Shown one piece after another: positions 45,002 through 54,088 of a DNA stretch of 64,000 nt. This DNA is from Acidobacteriota bacterium (GTDB lineage: Bacteria; Acidobacteriota; Terriglobia; Terriglobales; Acidobacteriaceae): contig JACPYL010000027.1 of the NCBI GenBank assembly GCA_016196065.1, positions 124,001 through 188,000 of the forward strand. The letters run 5' to 3'. A program made the translations under genes and the position numbers. The notes under the pieces were generated by a model. It was not told the origin of the DNA and did no database searches. It was given only the letters and a program-made list of their open reading frames with translations. Numbering within the stretch: position 1 is the stretch's first letter; the number at the start of each line of letters is the position of its first letter.

Positions 45002-45011
45002 TTTTTGATTC

Positions 45012-45722
45012 TCATCGCATCTCCAACAACGCGCTGCGCAGTTTCTGCGTGGCGCGGAACAGCGTATTTTTTGCGGTCTCTTCCGTCGTGTTCAACATCT
45101 CGCCAACGGTCCGCAATTTCAGGCCGTGATAGTGCTTCAACTCAAAAACCATGCGCTCGCGAGGAGTGAGGCGCGAAAGGGCTGCGCCGATTTTGCGTCC
45201 CAGTTCGCGACGCATCAGGTCGCGTTCGGGATTGGCTCCAGAGCGGCCATCCGCCACTTGCTCGATCAGGCTGTACTCTTCGCCCGAACGATCGGTTGCG
45301 ACCGGAGCATCTTCCTTACGAACATTTCTCTTGCGAAGGTGATCGAGGCAGAGGTTGGTGACGATCCGGTAAATCCAGGTGTAGAACGAACACTCGAAGC
45401 GAAAACTGCCGAGGTTTTTGTAGGCCTTGAGGAAAGCGTCCTGATGGATGTCCTGCGCGTCGGCTTCGGATCCGGTGAGGTGAAGAGCCAGTCGCAGAAC
45501 GGACTGATCGTAATGACGAACGAGGACCTCGAAGGCCGCACGGTTACCCTGCTGCGCCTCCCGTATCAGAGTCGTGTCGTCAATGCGGTTGCCCTGTGCT
45601 GCCACGGAGCCCCTCAAGCTGGGGTTCTGGGTACCGCTGCCCCGCTCTCCCCGGGCCCCGCTTGTCTGCCCCCGAGAAAGCTCGCCAACCGGAATTGTAG
45701 CTGCGTACGAGTCGGCCGGCAT
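45012..45722 (-). CDS. ECF-type RNA polymerase sigma factor
   Basis: 236 residues. It has region 2 (E-V-L-V-R-H-Y-D-Q-S-V-L-R-L-A with D-A-Q-D-I-H-Q-D-A-F) and region 4 (L-S-R-L-T-P-R-E-R-M-V-F-E-L-K-H-Y-H-G-L and T-E-E-T-A-K-N-T-L-F-R), and lacks region 1.1 and most of region 3, as in group 4 sigma factors. The first 45 residues are extra. It heads an apparent operon with its anti-sigma factor and envelope proteins, so it likely governs an envelope-stress regulon. Confidence 0.92.
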   Translation of the reverse strand: MPADSYAATIPVGELSRGQTSGARGERGSGTQNPSLRGSVAAQGNRIDDTTLIREAQQGNRAAFEVLVRHYDQSVLRLALHLTGSEADAQDIHQDAFLKAYKNLGSFRFECSFYTWIYRIVTNLCLDHLRKRNVRKEDAPVATDRSGEEYSLIEQVADGRSGANPERDLMRRELGRKIGAALSRLTPRERMVFELKHYHGLKLRTVGEMLNTTEETAKNTLFRATQKLRSALLEMR

Positions 45723-45799
45723 TGTGCCTCTATTTCCTTTACAAGTGAACCAACCTGTCTTGCAAGGAGTAGACGAGGCAGCAACCAGATGGTTAGCAG

Positions 45800-45805
45800 A
45801 TTATA
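45800..45805 (-). promoter_or_regulatory. Candidate -10 element for the ECF sigma operon
   Basis: A perfect TATAAT on the minus strand, 77 bases before the sigma gene start, in an otherwise AT-richer stretch. A convincing -35 is not visible (best match GTGAAG about 19 bases upstream), so this is tentative. Confidence 0.4.
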
Positions 45806-45839
45806 GGGGTTAGTCCTTTATTTGCTTCACAGTAAAACA

Positions 45840-46334
45840 TTAAGCCTGTGTCTCCCCGGGTTTGCCGAGCCAGAGGCGCATCTCGTTGGTGGGGACAAAA
45901 CCCATCGACTCATATAGGTGCTGCCCTTCGTCGCTGGCATGCAGCACGACGGAGAGGAAGCCCTGATCTTTTAACCATTGGATAATCAACAACATGAGCT
46001 GCCGAGCCAGACCCCGCTTGCGGAACTCAGGTTCCGTGAAGACGTTGATGATCAAGGCGCGGCGGGTGTTGAGGTCTCCGGGACGAGCCGGACACCCGGC
46101 GATCAGCACGCCGCCACCGGCAACGACTCTGCGGTTCTTGTCTTCGGCCAGGAAGCCCCGATACGAGCCGTCGGCCAGGGCTGTTGCCAGCCATGGAGAG
46201 GTCACTTCTGTCATGGCGTCAAGTTCTTGTTTGGTGCCTTTGCCCATGTCGCGAAACATCCCTCGCCGGTGGTGCAAGATCACGTCGCGATCGTTCGGTG
46301 TGGCGAGACGAAAAGTGATGTCGTTTGAAACCAT
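45840..46334 (-). CDS. GNAT N-acetyltransferase
   Basis: 164 residues with the GNAT order: an early strand I-T-F-R-L-A-T, the acetyl-CoA loop F-R-K-R-G-L-A-R-Q-L near 110-120, and the last helix-strand Y-E-S-M-G-F-V-P. It is not close enough to a characterised member for substrate assignment. It is divergent from queD, with hairpin H10 in the gap. Confidence 0.85.
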   Translation of the reverse strand: MVSNDITFRLATPNDRDVILHHRRGMFRDMGKGTKQELDAMTEVTSPWLATALADGSYRGFLAEDKNRRVVAGGGVLIAGCPARPGDLNTRRALIINVFTEPEFRKRGLARQLMLLIIQWLKDQGFLSVVLHASDEGQHLYESMGFVPTNEMRLWLGKPGETQA

Positions 46335-46417
46335 GTCGAGTTCCCCATCAATAAGTCGGGCTGATTTTGAAAGGGTACAATATCGGAAGTGTCGATGGTC
46401 GCTAGAGGGTAGACGCC

Positions 46418-46502
46418 ATTCGCTGTTCGTCCTTCGCCTTTCGCGATTTGTGCGGTGAGGAACGGCTGAGCTTTCGCGAAGGACGAACGACCAACGACGA
46501 AT
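46418..46502. repeat. Heptad-repeat hairpin H10 (GNAT - queD gap)
   Basis: 29-nt arms (46418-46446 and 46474-46502) align without gaps. There are six mismatches, all at unit positions 1, 3, 4 or 5. Units include CGCTGTT, CGTCCTT and CGTCGTT. The loop is 27 nt. The right arm ends 11 bp before the queD start. Confidence 0.9.
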
Positions 46503-46513
46503 TAAGGGGATTC

Positions 46514-46891
46514 ATGTACGAAGTCACTGTCGACGATACGTTTGCTGCGGGGCACTATCTGCGCAACTACAAGGGCAAGTGCGAGAACCCGCACGGTCAT
46601 AACTACAAAGTCCGGGTAACGCTGGCGGGCGCGGAACTCGACAAGGCTGGCCTGCTGCTTGATTTCAAAGATCTGAAAGAAGTCATGAAACACGTCATCG
46701 ACCGACTGGATCATCAGATGATCAATGACATTGAGCCGTTCACGGTCCTGAATCCCTCGGCCGAAAATCTCGCAAAATATTTTTACGACGAAACCAATTC
46801 GCGGCTGCAGAGCGTCACCAACGGACGAGTCGCAGTGCGAGATGTGACGATTTTCGAGACGGACACAACTACCGCGAAGTACTCGGAGTAG
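46514..46891 (+). CDS. queD: 6-carboxy-5,6,7,8-tetrahydropterin synthase
   Basis: A 125-residue enzyme making the second intermediate of 7-deazaguanine (queuosine) synthesis from dihydroneopterin triphosphate. Zinc ligands H14, H27 and H29 (H-Y-L and H-G-H), the catalytic C23 region and D-F-K-D-L-K are as in QueD. The later E-T glutamate is conserved. The ATG at 46514 is preceded by AAGGGGA. queE and queC follow in the same direction, so three consecutive steps are clustered. Confidence 0.95.
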   Translation: MYEVTVDDTFAAGHYLRNYKGKCENPHGHNYKVRVTLAGAELDKAGLLLDFKDLKEVMKHVIDRLDHQMINDIEPFTVLNPSAENLAKYFYDETNSRLQSVTNGRVAVRDVTIFETDTTTAKYSE

Positions 46892-46897
46892 CACGTG

Positions 46898-46994
46898 AGT
46901 TTCTAGTGTCTGAGTTGCTTGTTTCTTGTCACAGGAGCAACATCCTGTGCTCGGCAGTCGGCGAACGAGAAACCAGAAACTGGCGACAGGAAAC
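46898..46994. repeat. Heptad-repeat hairpin H11 (queD-queE gap)
   Basis: The left arm (46898-46930) has AGTTTCT, AGTGTCT, AGTTGCT and TGTTTCT with a one-base slip. The right arm (46962-46994), on the other strand, has GGTTTCC, TGTCGCC, AGTTTCT and GGTTTCT. It is the third locus of the AGTTTCT flavour after H6 and H7. Confidence 0.78.
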
Positions 46995-47005
46995 CTCTTC
47001 TTCCC

Positions 47006-47689
47006 ATGCAGATTTCGGAAATCTACAAATCGTTGCAGGGCGAGTCGACCCACGCGGGCTTGGCGTGCGTGTTCGTGCGGCTGACGGGATGCAACCTGCG
47101 TTGCTCGTGGTGTGACAGCGAGTTCAGTTTCCAAGGTGGGAAGAAGATGTCGTCCGCCGAGGTGTTCAGCGAAGTGGAGCGGCTGAGTCCGAATGGCGGA
47201 TTGGTCGAGATCACGGGTGGCGAGCCGATGTTGCAAGAGCGCGAAGTGGTTGCGCTGATGCAGCAACTGCTGAATGCAGAGTACAAAGTTCTGTTGGAGA
47301 CGAGTGGAGAACGTCCGTTGGAACGGGTGCCCACGCCGGTGGTGAAGATTGTCGATGTGAAATGCCCTCATTCGGGCGAGCCGGACACATTCACAATCGA
47401 AAACCTGGAAGTGCTCCAGCCGCATGACGAAATAAAATTTGTGCTGAGCGATCGCACGGATTATGAATATGCGCGGGAGTTTGTGCGCCGGCACCGGCTT
47501 GAGCAGCGGGTGCATGCGATCCTGTTCTCGCCTGCGTTTCGGAAAGATGCGTCGGGCGCTCGGGACTCTTCACACTGCCTGCTCGATCCGGAAGAACTCG
47601 CACAGTGGATACTCGCCGACGATGTGCCAGCCCGCTTGAGCCTCCAGATTCACAAGCTGATCTGGGATCCTGCCGCGAAGGGCGTGTAG
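47006..47689 (+). CDS. queE: 7-carboxy-7-deazaguanine synthase (radical SAM)
   Basis: A 227-residue radical-SAM enzyme converting carboxytetrahydropterin to carboxydeazaguanine. The Fe-S cluster cysteines are C29, C33 and C36 (C-N-L-R-C-S-W-C). The substrate-binding opening E-I-Y-K-S-L-Q-G-E-S and the T-G-G-E-P segment near residue 71 are present. It is in the Gram-negative QueE size range. The start at 47006 is chosen because the longer frame to 46919 reads through hairpin H11. Confidence 0.95.
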   Translation: MQISEIYKSLQGESTHAGLACVFVRLTGCNLRCSWCDSEFSFQGGKKMSSAEVFSEVERLSPNGGLVEITGGEPMLQEREVVALMQQLLNAEYKVLLETSGERPLERVPTPVVKIVDVKCPHSGEPDTFTIENLEVLQPHDEIKFVLSDRTDYEYAREFVRRHRLEQRVHAILFSPAFRKDASGARDSSHCLLDPEELAQWILADDVPARLSLQIHKLIWDPAAKGV

Positions 47690-47799
47690 GGATTGGCTCA
47701 TTGAGTGCTTGAGTCAACCTGATTGAACGGTTCGCCCGATTCTATCCAACTGTCATAGAATCAAGTAGAAGGCCTTGACCCCAACCACCGATTCGATTC

Positions 47800-48504
47800 A
47801 TGCCATCTAATACTACGAGTGGAAAAACCCGTGCTGTCGTGCTCTTGAGCGGTGGGATGGACTCGTGCGTGTGCGCGGCTTTGGCGGTGCGCGACCATGA
47901 CGCGGCAGCCGTGCATGTCAGCTATGGACAGCGGACTGAGGCGCGGGAAAGGCGCGCGTTCGACGGCATCTGTGATCGGCTGGGAATCCGCGCGCGGCTG
48001 GCGGTGCGGAACGATGCTTTGCGGGCAATTGGAGGATCGGCGTTGACGGATACGAACATCGCGGTGCCGGAGTCGCATGCCATCGGAACGGGCGTTCCAG
48101 TTACGTATGTTCCTTTCCGTAATGCGCACTTTCTTTCGGTGGCGGTCAGTTGGGCGGAAGTGCTGGGAGCGGAGAAAGTGTATATCGGTGCCGTCGAGCC
48201 GGACAGTTCGGGATATCCCGATTGCCGTCCGGCTTACTATCGTGCTTTCAACGAGGTAGTGAAGGCCGGGACGAAGGATGGCGGGATTGAAATTGTGACT
48301 CCATTGATCGCGATGCGAAAAGTGGAGATTGTGACGCAAGGCCTTGAATTGGGCGCGCCCTTCGATTTAACGTGGTCATGCTATCAGGGGCAGGACCTGG
48401 CTTGTGGCGTTTGTGACAGCTGTGTGCTTCGGCTGCGAGCGTTTCGCGAAGCAGGTGTGCGGGATCCGATCCCGTATGCGAAGGCGGCCGGCGGAGTGGT
48501 GTGA
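47800..48504 (+). CDS. queC: 7-cyano-7-deazaguanine synthase
   Basis: A 234-residue PP-loop ATP pyrophosphatase that turns carboxydeazaguanine into preQ0 with ammonia and ATP. The PP-loop S-G-G-M-D-S is at 17-22 and Y-G-Q-R at about 48. The C-terminal zinc site is in W-S-C-Y-Q-G and C-G-V-C-D-S-C. It follows queE by 110 bp. Later steps (queF, tgt) are not in the window. Confidence 0.96.
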   Translation: MPSNTTSGKTRAVVLLSGGMDSCVCAALAVRDHDAAAVHVSYGQRTEARERRAFDGICDRLGIRARLAVRNDALRAIGGSALTDTNIAVPESHAIGTGVPVTYVPFRNAHFLSVAVSWAEVLGAEKVYIGAVEPDSSGYPDCRPAYYRAFNEVVKAGTKDGGIEIVTPLIAMRKVEIVTQGLELGAPFDLTWSCYQGQDLACGVCDSCVLRLRAFREAGVRDPIPYAKAAGGVV

Positions 48505-48639
48505 ACCTGATGGCAGAAAATTTCTGTTTCTCAATTACCGGAACTGCGGCATTCCGGCAGATGAAAAGCGGAAATCGTCGATGTCGGATTTTCGCAAGTC
48601 AGGTTTTGTAAATTCGGGTTTTGTGCCGGGAGGCAAGCT

Positions 48640-49776
48640 ATGAAGAAGTTATTCATCATTCCCCTGTTGCTCGTGCTGGCGGCGGTCCTGAGTGCTCCCG
48701 CTGCGTTCGCGCAGGCGACGGGTACCGTGAAGGGCGTGTGCCGGGATGCAGAAGGTAAGCCGCTGGTCGGAGTAGTAGTCGAATGGGCGGGAATAGAAAC
48801 CGGACGCAAGTACACTCTCAAGACGAACGCCAAGGGCGAATATTTTTCCCTGGGTATCAGTCCGGGCAAGTACAAAGTGACGGTCACCAGAGACGGCCAG
48901 CAGATTTTCTTTCTGAACGGCATTCCAGTCGGGCTGGATGAAGTAGTACAGGACGTCGATCTCAAGCAGGAAGCTGAAAAAGCCGCCCAGGGTCAGGGCA
49001 TGACCGCCGCCCAGGTCAAGGAGATGCAGGAGCGGCAAGCGCAGGCGGCCAAGGAAACAAATACTGTCAAGGCCCTCAATGACAAGCTCAATATTGCCAA
49101 AACCGCAAGCGATGGTGGCGACTTCGAGACTGCGATCACGACCTTGACGGAAGCAACCCAGATGGACGCGAGCCGGGATTTGCTCTGGTTCAAGCTCGGC
49201 GATGCGTATAGGATGTCGGCGCCCAAGCAGACCGATCCCGCGGAAAAACAGAAGCGCTTTGAATCCGCGGTCACGAACTATCAGAAGGCGATCGAACTGC
49301 GCGCGAATTCCGAGGCGGCCAAGAAGGAAGCGGACAACAACCTCAAGACTGCGGCCTACCTTAACAACCTGGCGGAAGTTTTTTCCAAATCCAACAAGAT
49401 CGACGACGCCGTGGCCACCTATGCGAAGGCCGCTGAACTCGATCCTGCTCACACTGCACAATACATGTTCAATACCGGAGCCGTGTTGACGAATGCCGGC
49501 AAAGTCGACGCCGCGATCGTGGCTTTCGACAAAGTGATTGCTGCCGATCCCACCAAAGCGGCGGCTTATTACTGGAAAGGCGTCAACATGATCGGCAAAG
49601 CTACCCTCAAGGGCGACAAGATGGTTGCGCCGGAAGGGACAGCCGATGCTTTCCAGAAGTACCTCGAAATCGAGCCCACCGGTACCTTTGCCCAGCCTGC
49701 CAAAGACATGCTGGCGAGCATTGGCGCGAACATCGAAACCACCTACGGCACGAAGAAGAAAGCGGTTAAGAAGTAG
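48640..49776 (+). CDS. Secreted TPR protein with carboxypeptidase-regulatory-like domain
   Basis: 378 residues. It has a signal peptide (ending A-F-A-Q), then an Ig-like carboxypeptidase-regulatory domain (G-T-V-K-G-V-C-R-D-A-E-G-K-P-L-V-G-V-V, about 28-105). A coiled linker follows, then four or five TPR-type helical repeats (A-I-T-T-L-T-E-A, Y-Q-K-A-I-E-L, Y-A-K-A-A-E-L-D-P). The common acidobacterial role is unknown; the architecture suggests a periplasmic scaffold. GGGAGG precedes the ATG and a terminator follows closely. Confidence 0.85.
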   Translation: MKKLFIIPLLLVLAAVLSAPAAFAQATGTVKGVCRDAEGKPLVGVVVEWAGIETGRKYTLKTNAKGEYFSLGISPGKYKVTVTRDGQQIFFLNGIPVGLDEVVQDVDLKQEAEKAAQGQGMTAAQVKEMQERQAQAAKETNTVKALNDKLNIAKTASDGGDFETAITTLTEATQMDASRDLLWFKLGDAYRMSAPKQTDPAEKQKRFESAVTNYQKAIELRANSEAAKKEADNNLKTAAYLNNLAEVFSKSNKIDDAVATYAKAAELDPAHTAQYMFNTGAVLTNAGKVDAAIVAFDKVIAADPTKAAAYYWKGVNMIGKATLKGDKMVAPEGTADAFQKYLEIEPTGTFAQPAKDMLASIGANIETTYGTKKKAVKK

Positions 49777-49798
49777 CATTCACAGGGTTTGCACGAAG

Positions 49799-49827
49799 AC
49801 GGCCCTGCGGGGCCGTTTTTCTTTTCC
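49799..49827 (+). terminator. Rho-independent terminator of the TPR gene
   Basis: ACGGCCC and GGGCCGT arms (49799-49805 and 49810-49816) around a TGCG loop, followed by a T-rich run to 49827. It lies 23 bp after the stop. The best-formed intrinsic terminator in the window. Confidence 0.85.
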
Positions 49828-49959
49828 TTTCAGTTACTTAGGTCTATGGCCTTGCTGTCCTTCGCTTCCCTCTCTGTTCGCGTTACATTGCTTGCATAGC
49901 ATTCCGTCGTCCTCCTTGATTGTTCTGTGGCGTCAATCCAATTTTGCAGGGAGTGTGAA

Positions 49960-51108
49960 ATGGCAGCTCCGGGGAGTTCCCCGATTGCGATTGCCTTCGA
50001 GGGCGTAAGCGGATCGGGCTTGGTGTCGACGCCGGTGCTTTTATCCGGCATGCTGCGGGCGCATGAAAAAGTCAGTGATCTGATTTTTTCGCCGGGACGA
50101 CCGCCACAGGTGGAAATCTATGGCCAGCTCACGGCCGTCGAAATCTCCGGCGCCAGCGCTCTCACTGCGGATGATACCCGGCGTATTGCCGCGGATCTGA
50201 TCGGTACCAACAAGCAGGCCATTAACACGCTTCGCGAACAAGGCTCCTGCGATGTTTCCTACGGACTTCCTGGCATGGCGCGGTTTCGCGTGAACGTGTT
50301 TATTCAGCGCGGCAGCTGCGCGATCGTCATGCGCGTGATTCCCACTGTGATTCCCAGTTTTTCCTCGCTGCGTTTGCCGGCCCAGCTGGAAGGGGTGGCC
50401 GAGGTTCGCAACGGGATTGTCCTGGTTGCAGGAGGCAGCGGTTCGGGAAAATCTTCCACCGTTGCGGCGCTGCTCGACCGCATCAACAACCAGCACTGTT
50501 ATCACATCTTGACAGTGGAAGATCCGATCGAGTTTCTGCATAACCACAAGAAGTCGACGGTTCACCAGCGCGAACTGCACAGCGATGCGCCGAACTTCGT
50601 GCTCGCCTTACGGGCGGCATTGCGGCAAGCGCCGCGCGTGATCATGGTGGGAGAGATTCGCGATCGCGAGACGCTTGAAATTGTTCTGGAAGCAGCAGAG
50701 AACGGACACCTGGTTTTGTCGAGCATGAATACGGTCGACGCTTCGAAGACGGTGGAGCGTATTGTGACCAGCTTTCCAGCAACGGATCATCAATCGGTCC
50801 GCGACCGGCTGGCAAAAACCTTCCGCTACATCATTGCGCAGCGCCTTGTCCCGAGGACGGATAACGGAGGGCGCGCCGCAGTTGTCGAAATCCTCAAGTC
50901 GAATTCGCGCACACGGGATTGCATTGAACAAGGCGAACGTCCGGGCCGCACCTTGCTCGACGCGATGAAGTCGAGCGAGAACGAAGGGATGCAGCACTTC
51001 GACGGCGAGATAGCTAAACTCGTGCGCACTGGAGTCGTCGATCTGGAAACAGGATTGTGCTTCGCCAGCAACGCCACCGTCCTGGGACAAGAACTCGCGC
51101 GGAACTAA
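49960..51108 (+). CDS. PilT-like type II/IV secretion ATPase
   Basis: A 382-residue hexameric motor ATPase. Walker A G-G-S-G-S-G-K-S is at 158-165. The Asp box (T-V-E-D-P-I-E-F) is near 186. Walker B V-I-M-V-G-E-I-R-D is near 223-231, followed by the His box region (N-G-H-L-V-L-S-S-M-N-T-V). This is PilT/PilU-like, a pilus-retraction type motor. No other pilus gene is nearby. I chose ATG 49960 (GGGAG upstream) over the in-frame GTG at 49927. Confidence 0.9.
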   Translation: MAAPGSSPIAIAFEGVSGSGLVSTPVLLSGMLRAHEKVSDLIFSPGRPPQVEIYGQLTAVEISGASALTADDTRRIAADLIGTNKQAINTLREQGSCDVSYGLPGMARFRVNVFIQRGSCAIVMRVIPTVIPSFSSLRLPAQLEGVAEVRNGIVLVAGGSGSGKSSTVAALLDRINNQHCYHILTVEDPIEFLHNHKKSTVHQRELHSDAPNFVLALRAALRQAPRVIMVGEIRDRETLEIVLEAAENGHLVLSSMNTVDASKTVERIVTSFPATDHQSVRDRLAKTFRYIIAQRLVPRTDNGGRAAVVEILKSNSRTRDCIEQGERPGRTLLDAMKSSENEGMQHFDGEIAKLVRTGVVDLETGLCFASNATVLGQELARN

Positions 51109-51213
51109 GCGCCGCATCCGATACCTCACAACTGAAGCGGAGCATAGGTCGCGGACCGGGAGGCCTACGGCGCCGATCAGCACTCCCGGTTCGCAAATCT
51201 AGAACGCACCCGG

Positions 51214-53148
51214 CTACTTAGCCACTGCTGAGGAATGGTCCTGATCGGCAGGGCGCGGTCGCATTTTGGCGCGATGGACCGCGGTGATCCCGAGTTCGTT
51301 TGGCTGTCCGAACTCTTCCGGATGCAAATAGTGGCCGCGTTCGTCTCCCTGTTTTTCGGATTCGACCACCAGGGGATGAGCTTTGGCGTAGGCGTCGTGG
51401 CGAGTGCCCGTAACTTGCCAGGAAACCTTCATGCCGCCTGTCCCGCCGGCAATGCGGAACCGGTTGTTGGAAATTTCCTGCGCAACATAAACTGGGGCGA
51501 ACGATCCCATGCACGTGAGTTGGTAGCGGAACTCGCCGTTCAGTGCCTCGACGTAGGCTGGCAGTTTGACCCACGCTTGGCCGTCTGCATCCAGCACCGT
51601 CACGCCGTCGTACACGGTCTTCATGTCCGGAGATTCGATCGAGGCGTGTACCAGGTACTTGTTTGCAGGATCGAGCGGATGGTCAATCTTGAAATTCTTG
51701 GCGGCTCCACTGAGAGTGCCGGAACAGTGAAGATTTCCAAGGACGTCAATATCGCAAAAATTCGTTGTTCCAAGCGTAGTGAACACATGGCCCGAAGGAG
51801 CGGTTGTATCGTTTACCACCTCCATTGTCGGGGCCCCCGGACTATTGTTGGTAGCTTGGAGAGCCGTGCCAGAGTCGTTCGTGGCAAAAACACCCGCAAA
51901 ACCACCCGCGCTATCACCCCAAACGCCAACCGGAACGACCCCAATCAGTCTGCTCAGAGTCGCGCTTAAACTCGAGCCAAACCCGATCACGCCGATACCG
52001 CGGCTACTGTTGGACTGGCCCGCAACTCCCTGCGAGGGTCCGGCGCTTGGGTCGGCGCTGGATGCGACGCCGAACACTCCAGCGGCGCCGCCAGTCCCCA
52101 AGCTGTCCGTGACGCCTTTCACGCCGATAGTCAGACCGGTGGCGGAATTGGCTTCGCCGTAAGAACCGATTCCAGTCGGACTCGTAGACAAAGCGAACAT
52201 ACCGTACGGGTTTGTTGTCTCGGTCACGAACGTTCCCGTGCCAGTGATGGCGTTCACCCAGAAGTCGCCGTTGGCGTCGCGCTTAACGATGGCATTGGCC
52301 GCACTCGCGCTGCTCGGGGACACTTTCCAGTTCAGTCCCAGCGTTCCGCTGGTCGTGACTGGCGAGCCGCTCACGGTGAAGTCGGAAGCGGGGGCGCTCA
52401 ACCCCACGCTGGTCACCGTCCCGCTTCCGCTCACCGACTTGCATGCCCAGGCAGTCCCATTCCAGGAGAGGATCTGACCGGAACTGCAACTCGTCAGCAG
52501 GCTCAGATTGGCGACGCCTTTGTTTGTCCCGCCGATCAGGCCGCTGCCTGAAGCAGTGGTGATGCCGGTGATCGTGCCACCGCCGCTGAACACGATGTCC
52601 AATTCCGGCGGATGGCTCTGCGCCGTGTTTTCCTTGCTGTCAAATGTCGCCGAAAGTGGACTGTTCGCCACCAGCGCGATGCCGTCATTGGCCTGCGTGC
52701 CGTTGAGCCACGCTCCCACGGCCGCAGTCACATCAATCAGCAGGTAGTCTTTTGCGTTCGCACCAGTCAGCGGCACGCTGGGCGCGATGGTGCTACCCAA
52801 AGCGGGCGCAAGATTGGCGGTGATCGTCTTTTCCGACCACGTGCCGTTGACAAAGTCCACATTGAAACTCCCAGCGGAGGGCACGGTGTTGACGTAGAGC
52901 TTCAGCGTCGCCTTGGCAATGCTGGCGCTGGTGTAGCCAGCCGGAATAGACGACAAGTCAAACTGGATGTAGGCCGACTGTGATGGACTGACGACGCCGA
53001 GCGTCGTTTTCGCGCCGAAGTTTGTAGTTGGCGTCGCGGTGCTGGTGTAAGAGTCGTCGCTGGGCGTGATCTGGGCATACGCAGTAGTCAGCGCGCTCAT
53101 CATGAGCAGCACGACTGCAAATAACGGTTGTGTCCTGAAGTTCTTCAT
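51214..53148 (-). CDS. Secreted DNRLRE-domain protein with tail-fibre-like repeats
   Basis: 644 residues: a signal peptide, then an N-terminal DNRLRE beta-sandwich domain (about 25-190, with S-A-Y-I-Q-F-D-L-S-S-I-P and L-L-I-D-V-T-A-A-V-G-A-W). Repetitive Gly/Ser/Thr-rich segments (G-V-x-G, 200-480) recall phage tail-fibre and collagen-like head regions, and a conserved C-terminal domain ends the protein. Probably cell-surface or secreted. Function unknown. Confidence 0.8.
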   Translation of the reverse strand: MKNFRTQPLFAVVLLMMSALTTAYAQITPSDDSYTSTATPTTNFGAKTTLGVVSPSQSAYIQFDLSSIPAGYTSASIAKATLKLYVNTVPSAGSFNVDFVNGTWSEKTITANLAPALGSTIAPSVPLTGANAKDYLLIDVTAAVGAWLNGTQANDGIALVANSPLSATFDSKENTAQSHPPELDIVFSGGGTITGITTASGSGLIGGTNKGVANLSLLTSCSSGQILSWNGTAWACKSVSGSGTVTSVGLSAPASDFTVSGSPVTTSGTLGLNWKVSPSSASAANAIVKRDANGDFWVNAITGTGTFVTETTNPYGMFALSTSPTGIGSYGEANSATGLTIGVKGVTDSLGTGGAAGVFGVASSADPSAGPSQGVAGQSNSSRGIGVIGFGSSLSATLSRLIGVVPVGVWGDSAGGFAGVFATNDSGTALQATNNSPGAPTMEVVNDTTAPSGHVFTTLGTTNFCDIDVLGNLHCSGTLSGAAKNFKIDHPLDPANKYLVHASIESPDMKTVYDGVTVLDADGQAWVKLPAYVEALNGEFRYQLTCMGSFAPVYVAQEISNNRFRIAGGTGGMKVSWQVTGTRHDAYAKAHPLVVESEKQGDERGHYLHPEEFGQPNELGITAVHRAKMRPRPADQDHSSAVAK

Positions 53149-53260
53149 AACGCACCTCTGCTCCTCATGGTTCTGCAATCCCATCGAATGGGTTGGCAAG
53201 TTTGGATTGATCGGAACGGGCGCAGCGTCGAACTGCGCCCGATTCCCGAGCCACCACGGC

Positions 53261-54088
53261 TTAGATCCCGCGGTATTTGAGAACCACGGTTGCAGTCTTC
53301 CCGGCTCCGATGGTCATTCCGTGATTGAAATAGATGACTCCGTCCGCACCGGACAACAGTCCGGTATAGCCGACATTGATGGAACAACCGGCGCTGGCTA
53401 GTTGGGTGGCGTAGCCAACGTGGTCGAAGGTGTTGGCCGCTGCCAGGGAGAGCTGCAACCCTTTTTGTGCCGAGGCGCTGTAGCCGAAGGCAGAGTTGTA
53501 TGTGCCGTCCAGGATGTTATTGGTTGCATCGTTGGCATCCACGTCGGCAACGCGGGCGAACCAGACCGTTTTGGCGCCGCTCGAGTTGTTCTTCAGCGCC
53601 ATCGTAACCTTCGCACTGGAATCAGTAGCATTCTGCGCAATGGTCTGGGTGAGCGTGAATCTGCCGTCGGTGGTAGTGCGGGCAATCTTCACGGTGGTGG
53701 CGGTCTGACTGAGCTTCGTGGCCGGACCCCAACTCCCGTTGTCCGCGTCGCCGAAGCCGGCGTAATCGTGGTAGCCCACGCCGGAAGAAAAGTCGCAGAC
53801 GGCGTATCCCTCACCGATAATGCCGTGCTTGATGTGCTCGACGCCGGCGGGACTTTGAAACTCGACGATGTTGCCGTTGACGGACACGCAGTATTGCAGG
53901 AATTGTTTGGTCGCGGTGCCGCCCGACGTGAACTGGTAGGTGCAGACGTCGGTCGAATCAGGGCCAAGGGATAAATCGGGATTCTGGCTCGCGGGCGCTG
54001 ATTGAACGGCGACTGGAATGGACTTTTGGCCAAAGGCGGCCACGCACAACACGAGGACGATAGCGAGAGGAATTGTTTTTTTCGACAT
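53261..54088 (-). CDS. Secreted protein of unknown family
   Basis: 275 residues with a signal peptide (ending A-A-F-G-Q) and a long beta-rich mature part (G-G-T-A-T-K-Q-F-L-Q-Y-C-V-S, V-V-L-K-Y-R-G-I at the end). Two or three cysteines could form disulfides. I do not recognise a family. GGAGAAA precedes ATG 54088. It lies between the DNRLRE gene and the arylsulfotransferase gene on the same strand. Confidence 0.7.
   Translation of the reverse strand: MSKKTIPLAIVLVLCVAAFGQKSIPVAVQSAPASQNPDLSLGPDSTDVCTYQFTSGGTATKQFLQYCVSVNGNIVEFQSPAGVEHIKHGIIGEGYAVCDFSSGVGYHDYAGFGDADNGSWGPATKLSQTATTVKIARTTTDGRFTLTQTIAQNATDSSAKVTMALKNNSSGAKTVWFARVADVDANDATNNILDGTYNSAFGYSASAQKGLQLSLAAANTFDHVGYATQLASAGCSINVGYTGLLSGADGVIYFNHGMTIGAGKTATVVLKYRGI

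Noticed and set aside
46895-47005. PreQ1 riboswitch before queD or queE
   Set aside because: The queD and queE leaders are occupied by heptad hairpins H10 and H11, and I see no preQ1 pseudoknot sequence.
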